The notes under the pieces: model-generated
The model's input: only the letters and a program-made list of their open reading frames with translations
Databases searched by the model: none
Told to the model about the DNA's origin: nothing
In this document: positions 33,812 through 45,227 of the stretch, piece after piece
How positions within the stretch are numbered: the stretch's first letter is position 1
Layout of the letters: each line of letters begins with the position of its first letter
Made by a program: the position numbers and the translations under genes
Source: Litsea cubeba
Taxonomy: Eukaryota > Streptophyta > Magnoliopsida > Laurales > Lauraceae
DNA length: 64,000 nt
Direction of reading: 5' to 3'
Assembly: GCA_012931725.1 (NCBI GenBank)
Contig: CM022946.1
Location: 131,766,047-131,830,046, forward strand

Positions 33812-34662
33812 TGTAGGTGCAAAAAATGTTACCCACAAGAATAGGGGGTGCCTTAGAGGACTTATGCAGATGAGATTAGGGACACCGACGCCTGCGCCTG
33901 GAGCCTGAGAAAAGGAAGAAGAAACTTAGGTCAGAGGACCCTGGCCTGGGCGGCGCAAGGCTCTCTGATGCCTAAGTCAGTATATGAACTGGACAGAGGA
34001 TGGAGATTTTTGGGGAAGAAGATGGCGTACCAGAATGGTCTCTGCGTTCGCCCCCCTGCTCTGGAGCTGTAGCTGTGTTTATATAGAGGAAGAGAGGAGA
34101 AGAGAGGGGACAAAGAGGTAGGAACTTGTCTCATCATAGCCCACTCTGTCAGGTACTAGGGAGGCACAGTCCCATCGTAGCCTACTTTTCTTTAATTGCA
34201 GTCCCATCGAGCCTCATCATGGCACTTTGGGAGCTGTGGACAGCGATCTATCAGGAGATATGGGCTATCCCCTTGTCTTGTCGCACGGGCCGTAGCGTGC
34301 TTGAGCGTCTGTGGGAAGACAGCTGTCAGTACTCAGTACTTTCATCGATATGAGGCGCTTGGCCGAGATGGAGTGTCTCGCCGGGTGAGGACCTGGCGAA
34401 GATGTAGGGCCCTGGCACTGTTGCCGAAGTGGAAGGGGCTGGCACTGTCACCGAGCTGGGCAGCCGAAGTCGGGACGACATGGCTTGGCTAGAGACTTCT
34501 GGCAAAGGTGCCGAGATGAAGCACTAGGCCGAAGTAGGGTGCTTTTGCTGAAGTGGATCCTGCCGAGGTGAAATGCCCGGCTGAGATGGACCTAGCTGGT
34601 GCGGGAGCCCGAGATGGATCATCTGGCCGGGACTCTGATGAGTTCGGGAATTTCCCCACACA
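33812..34662 (-). repeat. 5' LTR of gag-only element
   Basis: Same ends as the copy at 30746-31596 and the same length (851 bp). A minus-strand TATA box is at 34077-34086. Confidence 0.95.
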
Positions 34663-34667
34663 GTCAG

Positions 34668-35466
34668 TATATTAACTTTTAGGCCCTTGTGTCAATTGTC
34701 TCAGGGGAGTGTCGGGATCATACCCTAACCCGTGTGAAGACTTTTCTACATAGCCGTAGAGTCTCCAATCTTCCAGCTTGCTTTTAGTCAAGACGGGCCC
34801 CAATGGTGTGAGAATACGGCGTCCTTCTCCCAAACCGACTAGGTTTTGAGCATCATAGCCCATTTTCTTCATAATAGCTTGTGCCACAGAACTATATAAG
34901 GATAGTTGAGGCATACCTTTATTTTGGAAAGGTTCAAGCATAGAGTTTAATGAAGAAGCATCCGATCTATGGAAGAAGATCGGCTTTTCCTTTGCTGAAG
35001 TTGTTGGAACAACGAAGGAAGCTGACGTAGGATCTTCTATGTCAGAAGTTGTCTCCATTGGAGTAAGAGCAGGCTGAACTTGCTGAGTGTCAGCTTGGCT
35101 TGACGATGTGTCGTCTTCTGGCTCTGAATCCGAATCCGTGTCTTGCATGATAGACACGAAAGAGACAACAAATTTGCCCCCAGGCTTTTGCTTTGCCTTC
35201 TTCACTTTAGTTGTGATGACCAAAGGCTTTGAAGGATTGAGGGAGATGATGAAGGGAGTTTGAATGCTCTCTTCGGATTTACCGGATGATTTGTTTTCTT
35301 CCGTTGATTGTTGAGGAGCCTTGCCTTTATCTTTCTGAAGATTTTCGGCAAAGGATGCTGTGTGCTTATCCTCTTCTTCTTTTTCACCTTCATACATCTG
35401 TGAGTCTGCGAAGTGGACTTCTTTACCTTTGAAGGGTTTTCTGTTCGCAAAGACTCGATGTGTCAT
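34668..35466 (-). pseudogene. element B: G-patch-like linker of the polyprotein
   Basis: A 264-codon open frame matching 13160-13930 of A. It has a Lys/Glu-rich start, a Ser/Asp-rich middle (QDTDSDSEPEDDTSSSQ) and the G-patch-like core AIMKKMGYDAQNLVGLGEG with ILTPLGPVL. Tat polyproteins often carry such a segment between protease and RT; its role is not known to me. It ends at the TSD of the gag-only element. Confidence 0.75.
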
Positions 35467-35556
35467 GCCGTCGTCACCAACAAACTTGATGCATTGATGT
35501 AGAGTTGAAGGTACAACACCATTCTCGTGGATCCAGGGGCGTCCGAGATGGATGTT

Positions 35557-37389
35557 TTAGCTTGAAGGGGTTTTTATTGCATACACTGTGACCTCAGAAA
35601 TAAGATCACCGATTTGCAACTTGAATTTGATTTTGCCGATAGGCCTTTGAGTACTCCCATCGTATCCAAAGATAGATACAGATGTGTGGCTCAGCTTGCT
35701 GGGTGGGATGCCCAACTCTTCGAGAGCCGATGTGGAGATGAGGTTGAGTGCAGAACCTGGGTTGATCTGAACTCTGGGCATAGGCATTTCCTTGATATAC
35801 CCTGTGAAGTAGAGGGGTCGGTTGTGCCTGGTTTCGCCAAGTAGGAGGTCGTCCTTTGTGAAGGCGATGGTTGCACTGGCTGTTTTTTTAACCGAGAGGC
35901 ATTCAATTGATGATCCCTCAGTTTTCTTCTTTTCTCCCTTTGAGGAGGCTTCTGAGTTTTTGACCCGATAATCCATTTCAATTTGGAGGACTTGCGGGGC
36001 ATGTTTGTCGACATCCTCATTCAGCTTTTGTAATTTTGAGATGAGATTATCACGAGTGGGCGGAGACATTCGTAATAAATCCAGGATGTGCAGACGTGCA
36101 GGTATGTGCTTGAAGTGTTCAATCAAGTCATACTTGAAAGCCTCCTTAGGGCTGGCATGTTCATCATTGTTGCCACTAGGTACACTTACAACATCTTTTC
36201 CCGAAGGATTTACATATGTAAAGGAAGATTGGTTGTAATTTTTATGGTAGTTCCGGCCAGAGCGGGTGCTTTTACCAACTTCGAGAGCTTCTTGAGAAGG
36301 GTCTTCGTTTGGAAGATTGTCTTCAGGATCAAGAGGCTGTCGTTTTTCATTTGCTGAGGATGTATCAGCAGCAGAGTCGCCATCCTCAGTGATCGTGTTG
36401 CACGGAGCATTTTCCGGGAACAAGTCCTGAACAGCATCCAGCAACCTTTCTTCTTCGTTGACTAATTCATCGTCCCAAGCATCAATAGCTAGGAATTCTT
36501 TGGTCAGGAAGGGTGTGAACTTTGAAGTCACAGTCTCAGGAGAAGAAACCTGAGAGGGTGTCATCTCAGTGAAAGTCATGTGATACGAGGTGGCTCCAGA
36601 AGATACATTGCTAGGCGTCACCAGAGTGTAAGTGCTTTCATCAGACGATGCTTCGGAAGAGCTATAATCCCGAATTATCACATTACAGGAAGCTCTGACG
36701 GGAGACGTTGTCTGATCGGAGTCAAACTCATCCTCGGATGTAAGAGGATCGTCTCTCCAGCAATTTTCTCCATTTTCAGGAGTTAAGGGAGGATGTACCT
36801 GATGGTCTTCAGGGACTTCAGGCTCTGGATTGTGAGGAGGCTCGTTGACGCGGTCTTGCTCTTGTTGTAGAGCGAGACGCTGCAAGATCCTTGCATATTC
36901 TTCAAGATCAGGAATGGGAGCCAAATCTTCTTCTTCATCAACTCTTTGTGGCTTAACATGGTTGATTTCCACTGGAGCAATGAGGGGTGCTGGGTCAGCA
37001 GCATTTTCTTGTACAGCCTCTCGGTCTTCTTCATCATCAGACCAGGATCCTTGTGGTTGTAGAGGGTTATACCAGATTACTTGCATAAGATGAGACTCAG
37101 GAACCCATTCTTCATCGGAGAGATATTCTCCTGTTTCAAGGGACTCCTCCCACTCATCTGTGTAGTTGGATTCGAATCCATCATCGGTGTCGCTGGACTC
37201 GTATCCATTAATGGAGAATCCAACTACCGAATTGCAAGAGTATGACGCCTCCTGCATGGCTTCGTTGAATTGAGGTGGCATGAAATCACTGAGAGTGAAT
37301 TTTCTTACCCCCTTTGAAGTCTCTTGAAGGGATGTTTTTGTTGCCTCCAGTGAAGCGGTAGAGGAAGCCTCTGCCTTTTCTTTGACCTA
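35557..37389 (-). pseudogene. element B: acidic gag tail and aspartic protease
   Basis: A long open frame (37281-35557, 574 codons). Acidic repeats (DEWEESLETGEYLSDEEW, SDDEEDREA) come first, then a Ser/Thr-rich stretch and the protease core VQINPGSALNLIS, ALEELGI, IFGYDGSTQRPIGKI at about 35790-35630. The catalytic position that is Asp in A (VQIDLGS) is Asn here, so the enzyme should be inactive. Upstream at about 37385-37390, tandem stops (TAA TAG) stand where A has CAA GAA. The frame is otherwise well preserved. Confidence 0.82.
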
Positions 37390-37660
37390 TTATTTTGGCT
37401 GGGTCTTCTCTTGTCGTTTGAGCTTCAGGAGATATTTCCTAGCCTGCCTTCGCTGTTGATCTGTAGGCTTTGTTTTCATGACCTCCCAATTTTCATCTTC
37501 CAGGAGATCGGGATGTACCCATATGGGTTGTCTGTCTGGTGTAGGGTAAGGAACCAGTTCCTCGGACGCTTGGATTGAGTTTATCACCTTGAAGGAAGTA
37601 GTGATCTTCTTCTTCGGTGATTTTGATGTTTGTCCACATGTCACCATGTTGACGGAGGCA
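37390..37660 (-). pseudogene. element B: gag C-terminal part, left of copia 1
   Basis: An open frame (SKSPKKKITTSFKVINSIQA, IWVHPDLLEDENWEV, RRQARKYLLKLKRQEK) matching 10990-11235 of A. It continues at 44080 on the far side of copia 1. It ends at the TSD GGCCC. Confidence 0.8.
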
Positions 37661-37665
37661 GGCCC

Positions 37666-38777
37666 TGTTGGATATCGCGATCACTGAGAGGGGGGGGGGG
37701 TGAATCAGTGATTTCTAAAAACAGGTCCAATTCAACAACAAAACAAGTCAAACCACACAATGACACCAGATTTAACGTGGTTCACCAAAAGGCTACGTCC
37801 ACGGATCAAAACCGTCCGAACACCGATCCGGTACAGGTCTGAATATATTTAGTCGCACCAACGACAAAGAGCACCAACCCTTGTGTTTTAGATAGCACCC
37901 ACTATCTAGGAAGCACCTACTCCTCTTACAATTTATCTGCACCCACAGATAGGATCACCAAACCCCAAACACCAAGCACCAACTTGATGTAAAAATAGAA
38001 TAGAAGATAAACTCTGTCTACAGCCCTTCCCCTCTACAATTCTCTCTCTCTCAATCCCTTACAAATTGAAATCTAAAGCATAAAGAGAGACACTTAGCTC
38101 ATGGACGAATCACCGTCTTCAAGAGCAGAATCTCGTCCACAATTGCTGTAGAAAACGTCACCACAACAGCAACAGCAACAGCACCAGCACTCTCTTCTCT
38201 CTTCTCTTCTCTTCTTTCTCTCTCTGGTGTCTCTTTAGAACGACCCATACATGCCTTTTTATAGGTTATGTTAACCCTTAATTGTATTCAAAACAGGCTA
38301 CAATTCGTTTAGAAAGAGTCCCAAACAAATTAGATAAGAGTGCTGAATTTTCGTGCAAGACTTCTGTTTCTGCGCAACTCTGATCCCGTGCTCGGTCGAC
38401 ATCCTTGCTTGCTCGGTCGACATCATACACTGTCTGGAATCAGTCAATTATCGCGCTCGGTCGACATCCTGGGGTCCCGGTCGACCGAAGACACACTGTG
38501 TCACGAAAATAACTGGGAGCTACCTAAATCTGTTTCTGCAGGTTTCTCTTTGCTCGGTCGACCGCATGGGGTGCCCGGTCGACCGCATGCTCTGCTTCAG
38601 GAATTCTGAATTCCTGACTGTTTGAACTCTGATTCTTCTTTTCAGCTCTATCAACACCAGCTTATTATCATCATGTTTGTGACAATGTGTTGACAAGAAT
38701 TCCAACTCAAATCAATACTTGAGATACTGATTCTTCAAATTCTTCAAAAGACTTTCAAGTCATCTCAAATTCCAACA
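37666..38777 (-). repeat. 3' LTR of copia 1 (1112 bp)
   Basis: In minus orientation it starts TGTTGGAATTTGAG (38777) and ends CGCGATATCCAACA (37666). Near its end is a C10 run between short inverted repeats (AATCACTGA and TCAGTGAT). A block of repeated CGGTCGAC lies at 38393-38586. Confidence 0.95.
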
Positions 38778-38792
38778 ATCTCCCCCTTTGGA
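38778..38792 (-). other. polypurine tract of copia 1
   Basis: On the minus strand CCAAAGGGGGAGAT directly precedes the LTR start. The remaining 38793-39075 is the 3' untranslated part. Confidence 0.85.
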
Positions 38793-39075
38793 ATTGTTGG
38801 CAACACTAGTGGAACTTCAACACTTAGAAACACGTGTTGATCTTCATAAAGCTTCTTCAGAACCATAGTCTCCCCCTGTCTTTTTTAAAAAATCAATCAA
38901 GATCTCTAACTCTCTTGATACCAATTTTTCCAAAGTTATCATATCATAACTTCTTCTAACATAGCTTTCTCTAGCTTAAGTCTTTCTCCCCCTTTGACAA
39001 CAAGTCCAAAGGGACCAACGAAGGAGCGAATAGGATATTCAAGGAATACTTTGCTCCCCCTTTCAAGCACAACTC

Positions 39076-42000
39076 CTACGGTTTAGGAGAGTGAGTAACT
39101 CCTAACTTTTTCCGGAGATACTCGAAGACTTCCTTTGGCAGAGGTTTCGTGAAAATATCAGCCACTTGCTCAGTTGTTGGAACATATTCCAACTTGACCT
39201 CTCCATCAGCAACTTTATCTTTAAGAAAATGATAACGAATTGCCACATGCTTTGTTCGAGAGTGCTGAACAGGATTCTTAGATATATGAATTGCACTTGT
39301 GTTGTCACATAGGATCGGCGTAGGATCCGTTGTAGGAACTCCTAGATCAGAGAGCATTGGCCGCATCCATAACACTTGCGTACAACAAGTTGCCGCTGCA
39401 ATATATTCCGCTTCCGCTGTCGAAAGGGATACTGAGTCTTGCTTCTTACTATGCCAAGCAACTAATCTTTCTCCAAGATAAAATGCGCCGCCGCTAGTAC
39501 TCTTTCGATCATCTACGCATCCAGCCCAATCGGCATCAGAATATGCAACAAGAGTGAAGGATTTGCCTTTGGGATACCAGATACCAAGCTCCATAGTACC
39601 TTTCAGATATCGAAAGATTCTTTTCACTGCTGTAAGGTGCGTTTCAGTTGGTGCTGCTTGAAAACGTGCAACCATACATACTGCTTGTAGAAGATCTGGT
39701 CTTGTAGCAGTCAAGTAGAGCAAGCTTCCTATCTTAGAGCGATAGGTGGTATGATCAACGGACGAGGCCTTATCATCTTTGCTAAGCTTCGTGTTCGTTG
39801 ACATTGGTGTGCTCACTGGCTTGCTGTCTTCCATATTGAACCGTTTCAGCATTTCCTTAATGTACTTCATTTGTGATATGAAGATGCCATGTTTCAGCTG
39901 CTGCACTTGTAAACCAAGAAAGAACTTTAGTTCTCCAAGCATCGACATTTCAAATTCTTTCTTCATCTCTTCAGCAAAATTCCTGCACATCTCCTCATCA
40001 TTGCCACCAAAGATTATGTCATCAACATAAACAATGACAACCAGCTATTTGCTTAACTCAGTTTTGACATACAGATTGCTATCAACCATTCCTTTTCCAA
40101 AACCGATCTTGCGGAGATAGAGATCCAGCCTTGCATACCATGCCCTTGGCGCTTGTTTCAGTACATAAAGAGCCTTTTTCAACTTGCACACTAGATCTGA
40201 ATTTTTGCTGATGAGAAAACCATCAGGTTGCTCAATGTAGACCTCTTCTTCAAGTAAACCATTCAAGAAAGCTGACTTTACGTCCATCTGAAATACCTTG
40301 AAGGTTTTGTATGCTGCCAATGCAAGAAACATACAAATAGCTTCCAGACGAGCCACCGGTGCAAAGGTCTCTTCAAAATCTATGCCTTCAACTTGAGCAT
40401 AGCCTTTACAAACCAACCTTGCTTTGTTTCTAATGACTTGACCATCTTCATTCAGCTTATTCCGAAAGACCCATTTAGTACCAATAACATTCTTATCAGT
40501 AGGTCTAGGAACAAGTTCCCATGTGGAGTTCTTCTCAATTTGGTCCAACTCCTCATGCATAGATTTCAACCAACTTTCATCGAGACTGGCTTCAGCCACA
40601 GTCTTGGGTTCAATGGTGGACACAAGTGAGTAATTGCTAACTACACTTTGTCTAGTTTGAACGCCTGCCTTAGGATCTCCAATGATTTGATCCTTAGGGT
40701 GTTGCTCTACCCAAGTGCTGTGCTTCTTAGGTGTAGTATCTTCTGAGTCATCCTTTGATTTCTCAGAATCATTAGATTCAGCCATCTCATCATCAATCTC
40801 ACTCGAGTCCTCATAAACTGGACTGTCATTATGAGTTGCATTCTTTGGTTCAATATTCTCATCTATTCTCACATCAGCACTTTCTATGATTTTTCTGGTT
40901 CTTTTGTTAAGACACCTATATGCCTTGCTAGTAGAGGAGTAACCCAGAAATATACCTTCGTCAGCTCTTTCTTCAAATTTGCCCGGATTTTGTTCGAGCC
41001 GCTTGATGTAACACTTGCTGCCGAAGACTCTAAAGTGCTTGACTGTTGCTTTTCTTCCAAACCATAGCTCATAGGGAGTTTTGTCTTCATGTGGCCTGAT
41101 CAAGCATCGATTTTGAATGTATACAGCCGTATGAATTGCCTCTTTCCAATACTTGTCAGCCATCTTGCTTTCACTTAGCATCGTACGAGCCATCTCTTGT
41201 ACGGTGCGATTCTTCCGTTCCACAACTCCATTTTGCTGTGGAGTTCTAGGGGCTGAGTACTGTCTTTGAATGCCATGATGTTCACAATATTTAGTGAACT
41301 CTTCAGATGTGAACTCGCCTCCACGATCAGACCTTAAAATCTTGATACGTTTTTCCAATTGATTTTCAACCTGTGCTTTAAACACTTTAAAACGATCAAG
41401 TGCTTGATGCTTATGCTTAAGAAACAATACCCATGTCATACGAGTATAATCATCAATGCATAACATGAAATACTTATCTCCATTGGTGCTTTGAGTTCGC
41501 ATCGGTCCACAGAGATCAGTGTGCACTAGCTCAAGAGGTTTCTTGGAATGATGCTCCTTTGACTTGAACATAACCCTCGTTTGCTTTCCCTTTTGGCAAG
41601 AGTCGCAAATGGGATTGGAAGGCTTTTCAACTGTAGACATGCCTCTTACAGCCTTTGAATTGCAAATCTTTGACATGTTATCAAAGCTTAGATGCCCAAG
41701 GCGTTTGTGCCACAACCAACTTTCCTCTGTCCGACTCATCAAGCAGGTCTTTTCAGCTCCATCTGACAATGTATAGAGATTTCCAGCAGTTCTTGATCCA
41801 GTTGCCACTGTTTTGCCGTTGCTACTCTTCTTGATGGCAAACCCATTCTTTGTGAAGATAACTTCGTGACCCTTGTCACAGATCTGGCTCACACTAAGCA
41901 GGTTGTGTCTCAATCCAGACACATATAAGACTTCTTCCGATCTGATCTTGTTTGCCATAAGCTGAATAACACCTTTTCCGCAGATTTTGGCACCATCATT

Positions 42001-43956
42001 ATTGCCAAACTTCACTGAACCGCCTTCATAGTGCTGTAATTTGATGAATTTCTCTTTATCACCAGTCATATGGCTTGAACAACCACTATCAAGGACCCAT
42101 GGTGCTGCCTTCTTTTGTGCATTGAATGCCATTTGCACAATGAGAGATTCTTTGGGACTTTCTGCACTTTGCTTTGCTCTCCAAGCCTTGACTAACTTGG
42201 GTTTCTTTTCAACCTGAAATTTGTTAGCAATAGGCAACCTACAATCCCTAGCCAAGTGTCCATAATTATAGCACTTATGGCACTCAATTTTGTGGCTACT
42301 TAAGATTGAAAAAGGGTTCCTAGTCACAAGTGAGCTGTATTTCACATAGAATTTGCAATCGTCTCTTTTATGTCCAAACATATTACAATGAAAGCAATAA
42401 CCATAGAATTTGTATCTTCTTTGTGGCTGGTTAGTCTTCATTACCTTTCTAACAGGAATGGACTCCTTTCTAGGTTGAGTGGGCTTCATAGAGTTAGAAG
42501 GTGCAGTGACTTGCTTCACAAACTCTTTCTTTTCAGGAGGTGCAATCTTAGAGGATTCACCTTTCTCAAATCCTAGACCAAATCTGAAGTGGGCAGGTCT
42601 TTGAACTTTCAGTAGTTCATCGAGTTTCATAGTCCCTTCAATCGCTTGGAGCGCTTTGAGTTTTTTGCTATTTTCCAAATTTTCAGCCTTTGCTCTAGCG
42701 ATCTCAGTTTCAAGTTTCATAGCCTCTTCCTTTTTGATACTTATTTGGTTTTCAAGGACTTCTACCATTCTTTTATATTCTTCTACTTGAGTTTTCAAAG
42801 CAATAATAGAACTTTCAGATTCATGGAGAAGTTTCAGATTTAAACTTTCAGATTCATGGAGAAGTTTCAGATTTTTCTTACTTGTTTTGCGTTCCATGCT
42901 AAGCTCCTCAAGTGCGACTATGAGTTCCTCTTCAAGATTGACTTCAGCCTCCTCTTCCTCTTCCGGATCTAGCTCCTCTTCTTCTTCAACAGTGACCATG
43001 AAGAGAGCTTCGGTTGATTCATCATCGTCTGAAGTTTCAGACGTGCTGTCATCTTGTTGACATAGAAAGTTTTTAGCTTTGCCTCTTTTTCTGAAATTTC
43101 TCTTTCCTTTACTCTTTTCAGCATAAGAGTCATTATCATTGTCTTCTTTTAGCGGACACTTCGCAGCAAAGTGACCAACACCTCCACAATTGAAGCATTT
43201 AAAGGGTAGCTTCCCTTTGTACTTGCCATTGCTTCCTTTCTTCAACTTTCTAACAAATTGAGCCTCAAGCTCATCATCATCAGAATCAACATCATGACCA
43301 GCAGTCTCTTTTGCCTTTTTCTGAACTTTGAAGGCCGCTTCTTTATCAGATGAAGACATCTTTCCTATGCGCATCTCATAGGCAGTTAGAGAACCATGTA
43401 ATTCATCCATGGAAAATGCATTCAGATCTTTGGCTTCTTCGATGGCTGAGACTTTTGAATCAAACCGGGGAAGAAGAGATCTTAGAACCTTTTTGACGAT
43501 GACCGGCTCTTTAATCTCCTCCCCTAGTCCACGAATGTCATTCGTGACTTCATTCACTCGTTGCATATACGAGTCAACATTCTCGCTTTCCTCCATGCGA
43601 AGAGACTCGAATTGAGAGCGATGAGTTTGCAATTTGGCTTCTTTAATCTTCTCATCACCTTCATGTATGCTTTGCAACTTGTCCCAAATTTCCTTGGCTG
43701 TTTTGCATGCAATTACTTTGACAAGCTCGCTGTCCACAAGGCCACTAAAGAGTGCATTCTGCGCCTTGGAGTCGTTGTCTGCCAACTTCTTCGATGCAGT
43801 ATCATTGGGTACGGTGGCAGTATTGTAACCGACTCTGACAGCCTCCCAAACATCATAGCCAAGAGATTTGATGAAGGCTTGCATCCTAATCTTCCAAAAA
43901 GAGTAATTAGAACCATCAAACAGAGGTGCTTTCATATTCCCTGTATTGACTGCCAT
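39076..43956 (-). pseudogene. copia 1 gag-pol polyprotein, single TAG stop
   Basis: ATG at 43956, final stop at 39076: about 1626 codons in one frame with one TAG at 40045-40047. Domain order: gag (PLFDGSNYSFWKIRMQAF, residues 10-230), CCHC knuckle CFNCGGVGHFAAKC at about 252, a Glu-rich coiled-coil insert, two more knuckles (CFHCNMFGHKRDDC, CHKCYNYGHLARDC), protease WVLDSGCSSHMTG at about 625, integrase HKRLGHLS, DLCGP, LRSDRGGEF and QQNGVVERKNR (about 750-910), RT (TKWVFRNKL, QMDVKSAFLNG, YVDDIIFGG) and RNase H (DWAGCVDDRKSTSG, STAEAEYIAA). This is Ty1/copia order, integrase before RT. The TAG lies about 7 residues before YVDD, so full RT would need readthrough; a plain nonsense mutation is likelier. 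Lineage not assigned. Confidence 0.92.
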
Positions 43957-44002
43957 GTGATTTGACAAGAGATCACCCTTAGCGTATTAAACTGATCAAG
44001 GG

Positions 44003-44020
44003 AGCCTGGCTCTGATACCA
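44003..44020 (-). other. primer-binding site of copia 1
   Basis: On the minus strand TGGTATCAGAGCCAGG, complementary to the 3' end of initiator-Met tRNA, 2 bp after the 5' LTR. Confidence 0.95.
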
Positions 44021-44022
44021 AT

Positions 44023-44079
44023 TGTTGGATATCGCGATCACTGAGAGGGGGGGTGAATCAGTGATCGCGATATCCAACA
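44023..44079 (-). repeat. 57-bp palindromic mini 5' LTR of copia 1
   Basis: Two perfect 22-bp inverted arms (TGTTGGATATCGCGATCA.. and its complement) enclose a 13-bp G-rich loop. The inner arm is the normal LTR 3' end; the outer arm is an inverted copy of it in place of about 1.05 kb of LTR. The outer end still reads TG...CA and abuts the intact TSD. Confidence 0.95.
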
Positions 44080-44741
44080 GGCCCATAGTTTTTGTCAAAG
44101 GTGATGACTCCGTTTTTCCACATTTCGTTTATTTTCTCCCTCACAACAAAGCATTGATTGAGAGGATGCGAGATCATCTGGTGGTATGGACAGTACCGAG
44201 GATCGTTGGTTTTGCCAACATCACCCGGTCTTTTTGGTTCAGGTAAGGTGAGCTTGCCGTTTGCCACAAGAGCCCCGAAGATTTCATCAACATCTTCATC
44301 AAACGAGTATTTCTTCTCTACTCGTTCTTTGAAGGCATCTGAGAGTTCAGGTCTCTTACCAGCAGCTTTATTTTCAGCTTTCTTTGGTGGCTGAGGAACT
44401 GACTTGGTCTGCACATTGAGGACCTCTTTTTTCTTTGGTTTAGAGGTTGCAATGACGGTTGGCTCTTTTCTTGATGATTTCTGACTGTTGAGGTCTTTAA
44501 TCACCATTTCAGCTTCCATGGAAGCTTTTAGGAGTTCTCCCAGGTTTTTTGATTTGTTGCCCATGATCATGGAGCGATTCTGGCTCTCATGTTGTTTCAG
44601 CAAATGTCGACTAGCGACGCTTGTGGCAGTACATCAGAGCATTTGTATGCCATTGTTTTCCACTTATGAATGAAGTCATATGTTGATTCATTCTCCCCCT
44701 ATTTTAGGCTGCACAGCTGAGCCATAGTAGTGGGATGATCC
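44080..44741 (-). pseudogene. element B: gag core and zinc-like motif, right of copia 1
   Basis: An open frame from about 44603 reads NKSKNLGELLKASMEAEMVI, AAGKRPELSDAFKERVEKK, KLTLPEPKRPGDVGKTND and the Cys/His motif CPYHQMISHPLNQC, matching 10470-10990 of A. From 44600 to 44741 the frame is broken. The fragment ends at 44741, the last base of the candidate TSD GATCC of copia 2; the gag N-terminus lies beyond the window. Confidence 0.8.
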
Positions 44742-45213
44742 TGAAAGAAACTACGATTCAGATCTGAATCAGCGGAAGATATTCATGGCTATTTGTAACA
44801 TGACAGATTTTAAAAAATCTGATTTGGCCAACATAAATCAGCCATATAGATCGCATGAGAACTCCATGAATTCATGACCAACAAGTGTATAATTAAAGGA
44901 GAATGAAGAAAACTAATACCTCGAAGATTTGTAGACTTCAAATCTCTGAAAAATTAGATCCAAAGGCCCGAACTCAGACTTGCAATTAGCAAACAAGTTG
45001 CTGGAATTTTCTGCACTAGTATTGCCTTTGATCTTCTCCTCTATCTCACTTCCAAATCTGATTAGCTAAGATGGTGGGATCTTAATCTAGGAATTAAGAA
45101 CTATTTCTCCAAGGAAAAATCTCAGACCTTAAGCCTTCTTCAATGAAGAGGAAAACCTCCAAAGGCTGGACGTATGGGACTCTCCTTATGCTCACAAAGT
45201 GCTGGACATCCAA
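44742..45213 (-). repeat. copia 2 3' LTR, distal part
   Basis: 472 bp between gag of B and the CACTA end. It has no coding content. The LTR end is assigned from the break in homology to gag of A plus a TG on the plus strand. Confidence 0.7.
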
Positions 45214-45227
45214 CACTACAAGAAATT

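Larger units (their letters stand above)
30746..34662 (-). mobile_element. gag-only LTR retrotransposon (TR-GAG type, 3917 bp)
   Basis: Two LTRs of 851 bp each, flanked by the duplication GTCAG (30741-30745 and 34663-34667). PBS and PPT show minus orientation. The internal 2.2 kb contains only a gag gene and minisatellites, with no protease, RT or integrase. This is the layout described as TR-GAG, non-autonomous elements that depend on enzymes of other copies. The LTRs differ at 23 positions counted by eye (2.7%), mostly transitions, so it is one of the younger insertions here. Confidence 0.93.
37666..44079 (-). mobile_element. Ty1/copia element 1 with aberrant 5' LTR
   Basis: 6414 bp flanked by GGCCC (37661-37665 and 44080-44084). 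On the minus strand: 57-bp 5' LTR (44079-44023), tRNA-iMet PBS, one long gag-pol frame, PPT and an 1112-bp 3' LTR. Except for the short 5' LTR and one stop codon it is structurally complete. The solo LTR at 21707 is of the same family. Confidence 0.95.
17222..44741 (-). mobile_element. Ty3/gypsy Tat-type element B (3' part, interrupted)
   Basis: Read on the minus strand from right to left: gag (44741-44080 and 37660-37390), protease, linker, RT, RNase H, second RNase H, integrase tail, repeat spacer, a gene on the opposite strand (20871-26493), PPT and 3' LTR. The candidate TSD at the left is CTGCA (17217-17221). The 5' LTR and gag N-terminus lie beyond the second copia insertion, outside the window. 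A second RNase H behind the first, and no chromodomain, place it in the Tat lineage. It contains four later insertions. Confidence 0.85.

Noticed and set aside
40045..40047. Programmed stop-codon readthrough in copia 1 pol
   Set aside because: The TAG lies inside the RT domain just before YVDD, not at a gag-pol boundary, and no readthrough context is evident; a nonsense mutation is simpler.
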